Of a stretch of DNA of 64,000 nucleotides, positions 63,695 to 64,000 are shown piece by piece. How positions within the stretch are numbered: the first letter of the stretch is position 1; each line of letters begins with the position of its first letter. The notes under the pieces are model-generated. The model did no database searches, was not told the origin of the DNA, and saw nothing but the letters and a program-made list of their open reading frames with translations. The stretch spans positions 496,001-560,000 of the forward strand of contig NZ_CADIJY010000003.1 in NCBI RefSeq assembly GCF_902859735.1, written 5' to 3'. The DNA is from Achromobacter aegrifaciens. Its GTDB lineage: Bacteria > Pseudomonadota > Gammaproteobacteria > Burkholderiales > Burkholderiaceae_B. The position numbers were made by a program, and so were the translations under genes.

Positions 63695-64000
63695 TTAGTG
63701 GCGCGTTTCGACCTGAACCAGCGGTTCGTTGGAAACGGCCGCGACCGGCTTGCGCTCGCGGCCCAGGCGGACCGGCGTGTGCGCAGCGGCGATACGCAGC
63801 TGGGTCTGGGCGTGGCGGTCCGGATCGGTCTCCACCCACTGCAGGCCAGCGGCATTCACCACGTCGTGCAGGGCCTGGGCCTTGGCCGACGGGGCGACAG
63901 CCGGCACCACGATGGGTTGGCTGGCTGCAGGAGCCGGGGCAGCCACTTCCTGTGCGACAGGCGCGACAGGAACTGCCGGGGCGACCGGTGCGGGGGCGGG
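63695..64000 (-). CDS. rne: Ribonuclease E, C-terminal end (runs off window)
   Basis: The last 101 codons of a protein entering from the right edge. It is Ala/Pro/Val-rich (low complexity) and then folds into AKAQALHDVVNAAGLQWVETD, TPVRLGRERKPVA and the final EPLVQVETRH. That ending is typical of the unstructured C-terminal degradosome arm of RNase E/G proteins in this group. Catalytic and S1 domains are outside the window, so the call rests on the tail. A strong terminator follows. Confidence 0.72.
   Translation of the reverse strand, partial: PAPAPVAPAVPVAPVAQEVAAPAPAASQPIVVPAVAPSAKAQALHDVVNAAGLQWVETDPDRHAQTQLRIAAAHTPVRLGRERKPVAAVSNEPLVQVETRH

Overview
The window is GC-rich, densely coded DNA from a beta-proteobacterium. 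It most resembles the Alcaligenaceae (Bordetella/Achromobacter group). The evidence is the RisA/RisS two-component pair, a Par27-type parvulin, two Bug-type solute-binding proteins, an AhpC/AhpD pair, intracellular PHA depolymerase, PagL and an RNase E tail ending in LVQVETRH. This is family resemblance judged by eye; no database search was run. I found no rRNA, tRNA, CRISPR array, IS element or prophage.

Layout. Positions 1-18300 are mostly housekeeping: mfd (partial), ispD-ispF, a DUF4344 metallopeptidase fused to a rhodanese-like domain, ahpC-ahpD, risA-risS, a tsaB-rimI fusion, a family-4 uracil-DNA glycosylase, lplT, and smc-zipA-ligA. Positions 18300-23300 hold an IclR regulator divergent from a four-gene accessory operon: Bug binding protein, an M24-fold enzyme with a degraded metal site, a TauD/TfdA dioxygenase and a MetX-like alpha/beta hydrolase. 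Positions 23300-27400 carry par27, bolA, yciB, msrB and the biotin uptake system bioMNY.

Positions 27600-42030 are dominated by transport. One branched-chain amino acid type ABC system has a LivM-LivG fusion. A second, complete system on the other strand has a LivF whose Walker A lysine is arginine. Between them lie an ASCH protein, a frameshifted Tat-exported phospholipase C, a class IV aminotransferase and an orphan betaine-type binding protein. Positions 42380-49640 hold nth-rnfB, phaZ, fpr, fdxA, pncB, a RidA protein, and an mtfA-flavodoxin pair. Positions 49740-58540 hold relA, an MHS-family transporter, argE, trpBA, accD and pagL. Positions 58800-63550 form a sugar-acid-like module (Bug protein, UxaA-family dehydratase, DapA-family lyase, LysR regulator). 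The window closes in the 3' end of rne.

Most promising for novelty: the IclR-controlled cluster with its degenerate M24 enzyme and a strong palindromic operator, the LivF Walker A substitution, the DUF4344-rhodanese fusion, the plc frameshift, and several long perfect inverted repeats in intergenic DNA (43726-43788, 57836-57865, 61440-61558).
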